From the NCBI GenBank assembly GCA_020637395.1, contig JACJWA010000001.1:806001-870000 (forward strand): a DNA stretch of 64,000 nucleotides, written 5' to 3'. Positions 24,753 through 32,919 of this stretch are shown piece after piece. Below the pieces are notes generated by a model. That model searched no databases. It was not told where the DNA came from and worked only from the letters and a program-made list of their open reading frames with translations. The first letter of the stretch is position 1; the number at the start of each line of letters is the position of its first letter. Source of the stretch: Calditrichota bacterium (lineage in GTDB: Bacteria; Electryoneota; RPQS01). The position numbers were made by a program, and so were the translations under genes.

Positions 24753-27410
24753 CTAACGAATCAGACGAATCGTGCGAACTTGCGACACATTCGGAGCGGA
24801 AAGCCTGACAAAGTAGGTGCCCGTGGAAACTTGTGCGCCATTTCGCGCTGTGCCGTCCCACGTCAAATGATGTACGCCGGATGCCAATCCATCAAACAAT
24901 TTCGTTACGCGGCGGCCCAGAACGTCATAAATTTCAAGCGACGCATGTGCGCCGCCCGGAGGAGCGAGCCACGAAAGTTGAACAGAGCTGTTGAATGGAT
25001 TCGGGTACGCGGGAAGAAGCTTGAACTCCGTGGGAACAAAGAACTCGGGGATTTCTGACTCAAGTCTTAACACGCTCAATACTGCGTCCAGGAACTCTGC
25101 ACGAGGAGTCGAACCCGCTTGACCGGAAATGGCTTCTATTCCGAACGCAAGAAACACGAAGAGACCCGCGCCATGTTCTCCAAATACTCCGCAAATCTCC
25201 TGATCCATCGTGTCATTGATGAAAACCGCAGTGCAACCATTCAGAGGAGACAAAGACGAAGGGCTGGTTTGGTTCCCCGCCCCTTGCGACCCGAGCAGCA
25301 GCAGAAACTGTCCGTCCACCGGAGGATAGCCCCCGACGCCGTACGCACGCAGGCGATTGGTGTCATCCCGATTTGGCATGCACCGCAGCACATTCGCAAG
25401 GAACACCAAGTTGGAATCGTCATCCGAGATGTTTTGACCGGATAGAAGCAGTCCGCCGCCGGAAGCCATAAACTCCTCGAGCATGGCGCGATCCGTGGCC
25501 GTCAGCGTGACTTCCTCGTCCTTGCCGGTCATCCAGATAATCGTCGCAACATTCGCCAAATCCAGCTCAGAATCGTCAACCCGCTCGACGACGCGCGTCA
25601 ACAGGTCCAAGTCGTCCAGAGAGCTGACAATGAAGGACTCGTAGTCTTCTCCCGAATCATCGTCCACGAGCACGACTTCGCTTGGCGTTAACCAGATGTC
25701 AAAAGGATCCGAATTGTCCGGAAGCGTCGTGAACACCTGTTCTTCGATCATATAGCGCGGCGGAGGTGTGATGACCATGCGGTGCTGGCCCTCAAGCAGC
25801 GCGCGGGGCCCATTCGAGTACTCTGCACCTGCGGCAACATCCACGGAAGTCCAAATCGAATCCGGATAATCCAAAGAGTAAAAGTCTATGTGCACCGGAA
25901 CCGAGCGTTCGTCCAGCGCACCCGTAATCGTACCGAATACGTTCGTGCGGCGACGCAGATTGAAATTGAAGTAATATTCTTCAGTGGTTGAGTCCGGATC
26001 CGCTTCCGTTCCCCAGTAGTCCAAGATCACCTGCATCCACAATGAATCACCCGGAAGCTGATCGAGCCGCGGTAGTTCCCACAGTCTATCCCAATAGATC
26101 TCGCGGGTCTCACCCGGTGCAAGCACCACGCTCGTGTCTTCACCGTACGAAAACGGACTGTACAGCGTCACAAAAGAGATCAGCGTGTCGGTTCCCATGT
26201 TGGCCACGCGAACGCCGACGACGGCAGTGTCTTCCTCCATCAGAGGACGCAGCGTGTCGGGCGAAAGCATTCCGGTCACTCCGGCAACCAAAACAGGCCC
26301 GCTCGACACAATCCGCTCAAGTCCCATCCAGCCCATGTAGGCACTAACCCACGAATGATCGTTTCCCGTGCTGATACAGCACGTTCCCGGCGGAATTCCG
26401 CCGTCGTCATCCACGTCGAAACCGACCAGAGAGTCCGCGTAGAACACGCCGCGATTCCAGTACAACGAGTCCTGCGTGATTTCCCAGCAGCGAAACGTCG
26501 CGTTGGAATACCAGGTGTTGTAGGCGTTGTACCAGTTGGAAGGTGACTCCCACGTTTCGAGATTGGGCCCGTACTGGCCGATCCACGTCTGCCCGCTGTC
26601 CGGATAGGCAATGAACAACGAGTTGCATATGCCCCAGAGCGCGGTTCCTCCGCAAAGCGCCCAATCCGTGGCATTGTTGAGCCGGTTCGGATCCGCTTGA
26701 AACCAACTGCGTATCATGCGAGCGCGGTCCAACGCATAGTTCTGCCAGTCCGTGCGATTGCGATACACTGCATGAGGATAGAGTCCACCGATACCCAAAC
26801 CCTGTGCTGCATAGTTCAGCGTGTTGTTCAAGTTTAGCGGGTTCATCATAACCCAGCTGGCGCAGCTGTCCGCATACCAGTTGAAGGTAGTGTCGTTGTA
26901 GGCTTCGCGATACTTCTTGGCCGCTTCGAACCCCCACCCGCAATTGTGCATGGCGTAGTAGCCGCCGCCTTCTTCGCGCCACGCCGGCCAGACGGAGCAA
27001 TAGGTCCAGGCGTCGCGAATGTTCTGTCCGTAACGAGCCGTGTCGCCTGTCCAAACCGCATATTGCGACCACACGCGAATCGCTTCCTGCGTGTTGTCCG
27101 TCTGCACAATGTTAAAATCGCCGCCCACTTCACCTTCGCGCATGCCGCCAAAGCTCAGTCCGGGAAATGTCACCTGAAGACCCGTCAGAAAGTCGCACAG
27201 CTGGCGGTACTTCACAAAGTAGGCGATCTCATCCAAGCGGCTTTCGCGCATCCGCTCGCCCGTCTCAACATGGCGCGGAAGATATGCATCCAAACTCTCG
27301 GCCCGCGCGGAATCGAGCTCTGTCTCAGTCCAGTAAGGAGTCGCGCCGCCGAGTTGCGGCATCACCGCAATAAGCAGAGCAATGATCAGAGTTCTGAAAA
27401 CGTGCTTCAT
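24753..27410 (-). CDS. large secreted protein with alpha-helical N-domain and sorting domain
   Basis: An 885-residue exported protein. Signal peptide residues 1-23 end QLGGA. Residues about 30-375 are helical with many Trp, Tyr and Asn (GGGYYAMHNCGWGFEAAKKY, GWMGLERIV). They resemble an (alpha/alpha) toroid as in glycan-active enzymes or terpenoid-cyclase folds, but no catalytic motif is certain. Next come two beta domains and a GATase-like module (about 578-785: VVLVDDDSGEDYESF, IIWMTGK, GGGLLLSGQNI, FGIEAI). A final FlgD/Por-like sorting domain (AYPNPFNSSV at 801, IYDVLGRRV, ending TIRLIR) closes the protein. It is 20 bases after the epimerase gene and 4 before the transporter gene. The catalytic role is unknown. 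Confidence 0.75.
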   Translation of the reverse strand: MKHVFRTLIIALLIAVMPQLGGATPYWTETELDSARAESLDAYLPRHVETGERMRESRLDEIAYFVKYRQLCDFLTGLQVTFPGLSFGGMREGEVGGDFNIVQTDNTQEAIRVWSQYAVWTGDTARYGQNIRDAWTYCSVWPAWREEGGGYYAMHNCGWGFEAAKKYREAYNDTTFNWYADSCASWVMMNPLNLNNTLNYAAQGLGIGGLYPHAVYRNRTDWQNYALDRARMIRSWFQADPNRLNNATDWALCGGTALWGICNSLFIAYPDSGQTWIGQYGPNLETWESPSNWYNAYNTWYSNATFRCWEITQDSLYWNRGVFYADSLVGFDVDDDGGIPPGTCCISTGNDHSWVSAYMGWMGLERIVSSGPVLVAGVTGMLSPDTLRPLMEEDTAVVGVRVANMGTDTLISFVTLYSPFSYGEDTSVVLAPGETREIYWDRLWELPRLDQLPGDSLWMQVILDYWGTEADPDSTTEEYYFNFNLRRRTNVFGTITGALDERSVPVHIDFYSLDYPDSIWTSVDVAAGAEYSNGPRALLEGQHRMVITPPPRYMIEEQVFTTLPDNSDPFDIWLTPSEVVLVDDDSGEDYESFIVSSLDDLDLLTRVVERVDDSELDLANVATIIWMTGKDEEVTLTATDRAMLEEFMASGGGLLLSGQNISDDDSNLVFLANVLRCMPNRDDTNRLRAYGVGGYPPVDGQFLLLLGSQGAGNQTSPSSLSPLNGCTAVFINDTMDQEICGVFGEHGAGLFVFLAFGIEAISGQAGSTPRAEFLDAVLSVLRLESEIPEFFVPTEFKLLPAYPNPFNSSVQLSWLAPPGGAHASLEIYDVLGRRVTKLFDGLASGVHHLTWDGTARNGAQVSTGTYFVRLSAPNVSQVRTIRLIR

Positions 27411-27430
27411 ACCGCGACTCCCTCGTGTTC

Positions 27431-28474
27431 TTACATGAACCGCTTGAAGAACTTGAGAATTCCCTGATTCCAGGCAATGCGATGCGTGATGCCGCTGCCT
27501 TCAGGAATCGTGTGCTTATTGTCCAGATACCACTGGTAGCTGCGAATCAACGCCTGCGCGTTGGAATAGCGAGGCTTCCAGCCCAGCTCCTGCTTGGCTT
27601 TGTCAATGGACACATAACTGTCTTGATCCGCCGTGCCATACACCCATTTGTAGAGCGGGGAAAGTCCAAGAGCTTCAAAAATCTTCAGAGCAAGCTTCAC
27701 CGGTCCTGCAGGAGTTCCCCACGGGCGCGCACCGTTTCCGGCATAGTCGCACATCGCGCCCATGTCTTCGCGAACCGACTTGAACTCTTCCGCGCCCACG
27801 TTGAACGTGGAATTGGCACGGACGGCCTCGATGGTCGCGCCCAGATAGATTGCTTCTGCCAGGTCGTCCACTTCGAGAAGCTGATACCGGTTCTTGCCGT
27901 TGCCGATCATCGGAATCCGCTTGCCGCTTTCCACCCAATCATAGAGAATCTGGAACACGCCGAGACGATGCGTGCCGATAAACGTCTTCGGACGAATCAC
28001 GCTCACACAGAATTCCGGTGTCCTGAACTCCTCACAAACTTGCTCCGCCTGGATCTTGCTCTCGCCATACGGCCCAACTCCGTGCACTCTATCCGTTTCA
28101 ACCAGCGGGTGGTGGTCCGGAATGCCATACACTGCGGTGGAGGACACAAACACCACGCGGTCCACGCCGGCCTTCTTGGCGGCTTCAAGCACGCGGCGAG
28201 TGCCATCCACGTTGATTTCAAAGATGTCCTTGGGCTTCCAGAGCGGAAGGGCTGCCGCACCGTGAACAATGGCGTCCACCTTGTGCTCGGCCAAAATCTT
28301 CTCGAGACCTGCCTGATCCCGGACGTCGTGAGTGACGAACACTGTTCCGGCAGGGTATTCATGTGTTTCGAACGGGGCGATGTCGGTCAGGACCAGTTCC
28401 CAACCGTGTTCGGCGAAGCAGAGGGCGGTATGAAGCCCGAGGAATCCTGCGCCGCCGGTAATCAAGACCTTCAC
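27431..28474 (-). CDS. NAD-dependent sugar-nucleotide epimerase/dehydratase (extended SDR)
   Basis: A 347-residue cytoplasmic Rossmann enzyme. The N-terminal nucleotide motif is GGAGFLG (residues 7-13), the catalytic Ser/Thr segment is VFVSSTAVYG (about 108-117), and Tyr136-x3-Lys140 (YGESK) completes the catalytic set. NDP-sugar or related substrates are typical; the exact one is not determinable. The start is GTG 28474 with AGGAG about 7 bases upstream. As the first gene of the minus-strand unit it has a likely promoter at 28546-28574. Its products may feed surface glycans handled by the secreted proteins downstream, which is inference. Confidence 0.88.
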   Translation of the reverse strand: MKVLITGGAGFLGLHTALCFAEHGWELVLTDIAPFETHEYPAGTVFVTHDVRDQAGLEKILAEHKVDAIVHGAAALPLWKPKDIFEINVDGTRRVLEAAKKAGVDRVVFVSSTAVYGIPDHHPLVETDRVHGVGPYGESKIQAEQVCEEFRTPEFCVSVIRPKTFIGTHRLGVFQILYDWVESGKRIPMIGNGKNRYQLLEVDDLAEAIYLGATIEAVRANSTFNVGAEEFKSVREDMGAMCDYAGNGARPWGTPAGPVKLALKIFEALGLSPLYKWVYGTADQDSYVSIDKAKQELGWKPRYSNAQALIRSYQWYLDNKHTIPEGSGITHRIAWNQGILKFFKRFM

Positions 28475-28545
28475 GTAGTTGCTCCTAATTGACCATATGT
28501 TCTGCCTCGGACTACCCGGCAGAATGGGCTTACTTCAAAATTTCT

Positions 28546-28574
28546 AAGATATAAAACATCTGCGCGAGATTCAA
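28546..28574 (-). promoter_or_regulatory. probable promoter of the epimerase unit
   Basis: On the minus strand, TTGAAT (28574-28569), a 17-base spacer and TATCTT (28551-28546). Expected start near 28539, giving a leader of about 65 bases. It is divergent from the purF promoter, with the two -35 boxes about 35 bases apart. Confidence 0.55.
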
Positions 28575-28609
28575 GGCTCAGACCCATTTTGCGGTTTTCA
28601 GTGAGCCGG

Positions 28610-28638
28610 TTGACAAGCGTTTCTAAGCGGGTTATATT
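28610..28638 (+). promoter_or_regulatory. consensus sigma70-type promoter of purF
   Basis: TTGACA (28610-28615, perfect), 17-base spacer, TATATT (28633-28638). The expected start point, about 7 bases after the -10 box, falls at 28645, only about three bases before the purF ATG, so the mRNA would be leaderless. Confidence 0.8.
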
Positions 28639-28647
28639 ACGAGTCTT

Positions 28648-30114
28648 ATGCCCAACTTTCATGACTTCTTCGACGACAAACCCCGTGATAAGTGCGGGGT
28701 CATGGCCCTTTACGGGCACCCGCGAGCGGCAGAACTGACCTATCTCGGGTTGTTTGCCCTCCAACATCGCGGCCAAGAATCCGCCGGAATCGTCTCATCG
28801 GACGGGCAGAAGCTCATTCCCGTGCGAGGTATGGGATTGCTTGCGGATGTCTTTCGGGATCAAAGCCAGTTCAAAGTCCTCGAAGGCTCCTGGGCAATTG
28901 GGCATGTCCGATATTCCACAACCGGTTCCTCATCCCTGACGAACGTGCAGCCGCTGGTGGTCAACACTAAGGACGGAGTCCTGGCTGTTGGACACAACGG
29001 GAATATCACCAACGAGAAGGCGCTTCGCCGCAAGCTTGAGAGCGAGGGCGCGATCTTTCAAACTACATCAGACTCCGAGCTCTTTGTGCATCTCATTGCG
29101 CGCTCCAAGGCTCCGACTATTTCAGAGAGACTGGCGGAAGCTGCCAAGCAGCTCGAAGGAGCGTTTTCGGTTGTCTTAATCACCGCCGATGGCATCGTCG
29201 TGGCGCGCGATCCGCATGGTTTTCGTCCGCTGGCCATGGGACGAAAGGGTGATGCCTATGTCTTTGCCTCGGAAACCTGCGCCTTTGATCTCATCGGCGC
29301 CACCTATGAGCGCGACGTCATGGCGGGTGAGATTCTCACCGTGACTTCCCGTGGGTGCGAGTCGCTTCGCTACGCAGAGTCCGAACTCAGCATGTGCGTC
29401 TTCGAGCTGATCTACTTTGCGCGGCCGGACAGCCACATCTACGGCACGTCCGTGGACAAAGTCCGCCGCAAACTTGGCAAAATCCTTGCCGAAGAACACC
29501 CTGTGGACGCGGACATCGTGATTTCTATTCCGGATTCTTCCAATACGTCCGCTCTGGGCTTTTCGCACCGCAGCGGCGTCAAGTATGAGATCGGACTGAT
29601 TCGTAATCACTATATCGGGCGCACTTTCATCAATCCTTCGCAGTTCATGCGCTCATACAATTCGCGCATCAAGTACAATGCGGTGCGCGGAGTGCTGGAA
29701 GGGCGAAGAGTCGTCGTTGTGGATGACTCGATTGTGCGCGGGACCACTTTGAAGAAGATCGTCGCGTCCATCTGGGGAGCAGGGGCCAGCGAAGTGCATG
29801 TCCGGATTGCGTCGCCGCCCGTCCGCTGGCCCTGCTTCTATGGGATGGACTATCCGACGAGGCGCGAACTGATTGCCGCATTTGCCACTCCGAAGGAAAT
29901 CGAATCGTATCTCGGCGTGAATTCACTGCGCTATCTCTCGCTTGAGGGGGTGCTTGAAGCCACTCGCGACACTCCGTCCAATTACTGCACGGCCTGTTTC
30001 TCCGGGAACTACCCCGTCAAGCTGACAGATCCCGCACAAATTGCCGAACTTGCCGATCCGGACAAAGAATGGGCTCGCGCGGAGCTCGAAAAAGTGCTGC
30101 GCACGATGGAGTAG
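28648..30114 (+). CDS. purF: amidophosphoribosyltransferase PurF
   Basis: First step of purine synthesis: glutamine and PRPP give phosphoribosylamine. The 488-residue protein has a 15-residue propeptide before the N-terminal-nucleophile Cys16 (DKCGVMALYG), glutaminase motifs HRGQESAGI and GHVRYSTTG, and the PRPP-binding loop VVVDDSIVRGTT. Cysteines at CVFELIYFARPDS, WPCFYGMDYPTR and CTAC match the ligands of the Bacillus-type enzyme with a 4Fe-4S cluster. The ATG lies about three bases after the predicted transcript start, without room for a ribosome site. It is followed by pgsA after two bases. No PurR-like operator is visible. Confidence 0.96.
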   Translation: MPNFHDFFDDKPRDKCGVMALYGHPRAAELTYLGLFALQHRGQESAGIVSSDGQKLIPVRGMGLLADVFRDQSQFKVLEGSWAIGHVRYSTTGSSSLTNVQPLVVNTKDGVLAVGHNGNITNEKALRRKLESEGAIFQTTSDSELFVHLIARSKAPTISERLAEAAKQLEGAFSVVLITADGIVVARDPHGFRPLAMGRKGDAYVFASETCAFDLIGATYERDVMAGEILTVTSRGCESLRYAESELSMCVFELIYFARPDSHIYGTSVDKVRRKLGKILAEEHPVDADIVISIPDSSNTSALGFSHRSGVKYEIGLIRNHYIGRTFINPSQFMRSYNSRIKYNAVRGVLEGRRVVVVDDSIVRGTTLKKIVASIWGAGASEVHVRIASPPVRWPCFYGMDYPTRRELIAAFATPKEIESYLGVNSLRYLSLEGVLEATRDTPSNYCTACFSGNYPVKLTDPAQIAELADPDKEWARAELEKVLRTME

Positions 30115-30116
30115 GC

Positions 30117-30758
30117 ATGCCGGTGACCAGACCGGATAGACTGCTTCCGAAGCCCGCGAAGTTCGTTTTCGAACCGCAGCCGCGACCTCGAAAGTTTCTG
30201 ACTGTGCCCAACCTGATGAGCATCGGGCGCATCTTTCTGCTGATTCCGCTGTTCTATGCTTTGCAAAAGGGGTCGCGGGAGAACGGAAACTTCTGGGCAC
30301 TCGTGGTGATGGCGTCTGCGCTGGTCAGCGACATGCTGGATGGCATGATTGCGCGCTGGTTTCACGTGGAAACGGACTGGGGGCGCGTGCTTGATCCCTT
30401 GGCGGACAAAATCTGGCTCGGCGCTCTGGCTGTCTTCTTGGCACTTCCAACTCGAGAAAATCCGTTGCCCGTCGGGTTTCTGCTCTTGAGTTTGACGCGT
30501 GACGTCTTGATTGTGGCCGGATCCTACTTTGTATTCCGCAGGAAAGGGCTGGTCGTTACGTCCAACTATCTGGGCAAAGTCACGATGTTTGTCGTGGCGC
30601 TCACTCTGATCAGCTACACTGTGAATTGGGTGCCGCCGGTCTTTGAAGGATTCACGCCGCTCACGTTGGTTTGGACTTCGTCGGCGTTCATCCTGCTCTC
30701 CGGTCTTCAGTATCTGGTTCGCTTCTTCTACTACATTCGCACAACCCCTCTACTCTGA
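30117..30758 (+). CDS. pgsA: CDP-alcohol phosphatidyltransferase (PgsA-like)
   Basis: Membrane enzyme joining CDP-diacylglycerol to an alcohol. It is most likely phosphatidylglycerophosphate synthase, although phosphatidylserine or other CDP-alcohol transfer cannot be excluded. The 213-residue protein has a basic N-terminus, 5-6 membrane helices, and the full CDP-OH motif: DMLDGMIARW, eight residues, then GRVLDPLADK, covering all catalytic Asp residues. The ATG at 30117 follows the purF stop by two bases and is preferred to an upstream frame inside purF. It continues into cysS after 40 bases. Confidence 0.9.
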   Translation: MPVTRPDRLLPKPAKFVFEPQPRPRKFLTVPNLMSIGRIFLLIPLFYALQKGSRENGNFWALVVMASALVSDMLDGMIARWFHVETDWGRVLDPLADKIWLGALAVFLALPTRENPLPVGFLLLSLTRDVLIVAGSYFVFRRKGLVVTSNYLGKVTMFVVALTLISYTVNWVPPVFEGFTPLTLVWTSSAFILLSGLQYLVRFFYYIRTTPLL

Positions 30759-30798
30759 TCAACTCAGGCGGCGCTTCGCCGCCACGAAACTTCGCCCC

Positions 30799-32202
30799 AT
30801 GTCTTTGAGATTTTTCAACACGCTCAGCCGGAAGGTTGAGCCTTTTGTTCCGCGGGATACCGGAAAGGTCGCGATGTACACGTGCGGCCCGACGGTGTAT
30901 GCGCGCGCGCATATCGGCAACTTTCGCACGTTTCTCGTGTCGGACCTGCTGCACAGATACTTGAAGTATCTGGGCTATGATGTGACGTGGGTGATGAACC
31001 TGACGGACATTGACGACAAGACTATCAAGGGCGCGAATGCCGAAGGCATTTCGCTGCGCGACTACACGGACAAGTATATCGCATTGTTTCACGAGGATCG
31101 CAAAATCATCGGCATCACGGACGCGACGATGTATCCGCGCGCGACGGAGCACATTCCGGAAATGGTGAAGATGGTCGAGGATCTTGTTTCGGCGAAGCAT
31201 GCCTATCTGGTGGACGGGTCGGCGTATTTCAAGATTGATTCGTTTCCTTCTTACGGACAACTCGCTCGCCTGAACATGGAAGAAATGCGCGTCGGTGAGC
31301 GAGTGGCCAGTGACGAATACGAAAAGGAAGATGTCCGCGATTTCGCGTTGTGGAAGAATTGGGAAGAGGTGGATGGACCGGTCGCATGGGACACAAGCTT
31401 AGGTAAGGGGCGTCCGGGCTGGCATCTGGAGTGCTCAGCGATGTCGCTGAAGTATCTCGGGAAGGGCTTTGACATTCACCTTGGCGGAGTGGACTTGATT
31501 TTTCCGCATCACCAGAATGAAATCGCGCAGACGGAAGGCGTGACGCACGAGCCGCTCGCGCGCTATTGGGTACACTCGGAACATTTGCTTGTTGATGGGC
31601 AGAAGATGTCGAAGTCTCTGGGGAATTTCTTTACTGTTACGGATATGCTCGAGAAAGGGTGGAGGCCGCGGGAGATCCGCTACGGCTTGCTCTCCGGCCA
31701 CTACCGTCAGCGCACGAATTTTCAGGCAAGCGGGTTGGACAGCATCAAGCAGGCACTGGCGCGTTTTGAAGCATGCGCGGTCAATCTTGAACATGCGGAC
31801 GGCAAAGGGGGACTTCCGGAACTCAGGGACATTGTCGCGCGTCGTGAGCAGGAGTTTCGCGACGCAATGGATGACGACCTCAACTATCCGGAAGCACTTG
31901 CTGCCGTGTTCAACTTCGTGCGCGAAGCGAACACTCTTTGCCAGGAGCACAAGATCGGCTCCGAGGAACGCGCGCTGGCCGTGGCCACCATGAAGCGGTT
32001 TGACTCCGTTCTGGGATTCTTGAGCCTTGATGAGGCGGTTGCCGATCCGGAGGCTGCCGAAATCGAGGCTCTGATCGAGGTCCGAAATGAGGCGCGGAAA
32101 TCGAAGAACTGGGCCGAGGCTGACCGCGCCCGCGACGAGCTGACTGCGCGGGGGATTATCCTCGAGGACCGGGCGGGGAAGACGATTTGGAGGAGGAAAT
32201 AG
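30799..32202 (+). CDS. cysS: cysteine--tRNA ligase
   Basis: Class-I aminoacyl-tRNA synthetase, 467 residues, charging tRNA-Cys. It has the Zn-binding YTCGPTVY near the N-terminus, the HIGH-type ARAHIGNFR, the substrate-recognition WHLECSAMS, the Zn site GGVDLIFPHHQNE and the KMSKS loop (DGQKMSKSLGNFF), and a normal DALR-type C-terminus ending RKTIWRRK-like. ATG 30799 is chosen. The frame is open upstream to 30643 inside pgsA, but the N-terminal MSLRFFNTLSRKVEPF is the family start. It is the last gene before the tRNA operon. No good terminator was found between them. Confidence 0.96.
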   Translation: MSLRFFNTLSRKVEPFVPRDTGKVAMYTCGPTVYARAHIGNFRTFLVSDLLHRYLKYLGYDVTWVMNLTDIDDKTIKGANAEGISLRDYTDKYIALFHEDRKIIGITDATMYPRATEHIPEMVKMVEDLVSAKHAYLVDGSAYFKIDSFPSYGQLARLNMEEMRVGERVASDEYEKEDVRDFALWKNWEEVDGPVAWDTSLGKGRPGWHLECSAMSLKYLGKGFDIHLGGVDLIFPHHQNEIAQTEGVTHEPLARYWVHSEHLLVDGQKMSKSLGNFFTVTDMLEKGWRPREIRYGLLSGHYRQRTNFQASGLDSIKQALARFEACAVNLEHADGKGGLPELRDIVARREQEFRDAMDDDLNYPEALAAVFNFVREANTLCQEHKIGSEERALAVATMKRFDSVLGFLSLDEAVADPEAAEIEALIEVRNEARKSKNWAEADRARDELTARGIILEDRAGKTIWRRK

Positions 32203-32279
32203 AGAGGCATCTTGGCTGGGGGGAGGCCCCAAAAGCCTGAGAAAACCGCTGTTTCGGCGCAAAATCCGGCAGGGGAGGC

Positions 32280-32308
32280 TTGACAGCCATTTCACAAGTT
32301 CTTAACTT
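32280..32308 (+). promoter_or_regulatory. promoter of the tRNA-tuf operon
   Basis: TTGACA (32280-32285, perfect), a 17-base spacer and TAACTT (32303-32308), which extends to TAACTTTG and so also fits the TAnnTTTG -7 box known from Bacteroidetes. The start near 32315 leaves about 25 bases before the first tRNA. Confidence 0.6.
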
Positions 32309-32339
32309 TGTGTCTTGGGTTTTTGGCGATACCTCTTCT

Positions 32340-32412
32340 GCTGGCGTAGCTCAACTGGTAGAGCAGTTGATTTGTAATCAACCGGTTGCGGGTTCAAGTC
32401 CTGTCGCCAGCT
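32340..32412 (+). tRNA. tRNA-Thr (anticodon TGT)
   Basis: A 73-base cloverleaf: acceptor GCTGGCG/CGCCAGC, D arm GCTC/GAGC, anticodon stem GTTGA/TCAAC around TTTGTAA (anticodon TGT), T loop TTCAAGT. CCA is not encoded. First of four tRNAs before tuf, as in the thrU-tyrU-glyT-thrT-tufB operon of Escherichia coli. Confidence 0.95.
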
Positions 32413-32445
32413 CTATCTGATTATCCACGTTCCAGTTCTTTCCTT

Positions 32446-32528
32446 GGTGGCATGCCCGAGTGGCTAAAGGGGGCAGACTGTAAATCTGCTGGCGTACGCC
32501 TACGGTGGTTCGAATCCATCTGCCACCA
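32446..32528 (+). tRNA. tRNA-Tyr (anticodon GTA)
   Basis: An 83-base class-II cloverleaf with acceptor GGTGGCA/TGCCACC, anticodon loop CTGTAAA (GTA) and an extended variable arm before TGGTTCGAATCCATC. CCA is not encoded. Confidence 0.95.
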
Positions 32529-32639
32529 CTCGGTATCCCAAAAAGAAACCTTAAACATTTGTTCTTAGTGGCCTTATGAGTGGTCGCCCGACTGGGGTGC
32601 ACCCTTTTTGAGGCTGCTTGCCTATTTCTGGTCGTTCAT

Positions 32640-32712
32640 GCGGGCGTAGCTCAGTTGGTAGAGCATCAGCCTTCCAAGCTGAGGGTCGCGGGTTCGAGTC
32701 TCGTCGCCCGCT
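32640..32712 (+). tRNA. tRNA-Gly (anticodon TCC)
   Basis: A 73-base cloverleaf with acceptor GCGGGCG/CGCCCGC, anticodon stem TCAGC/GCTGA around CTTCCAA (TCC) and T arm CGGGTTCGAGTCTCG-like. It is followed by CCG, so CCA is not fully encoded. Confidence 0.95.
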
Positions 32713-32759
32713 CCGCAAGAAAAAACCACTTCGGCCCGTCCACTTGGTTTTTTCTTCCC

Positions 32760-32832
<73 letters not shown>

Positions 32833-32919
32833 CCAGGCACTACCCACGGCGGTAGTCTTTACATATCTTGGAAATCCAAACAATAATATAGTGCTGAACC
32901 CTTAGGAGGTTGTCCGGCA

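Noticed and set aside
27425..28492. 355-residue open frame opposite the epimerase gene
   Set aside because: The epimerase frame has Rossmann and YxxxK motifs; the opposite frame has none.
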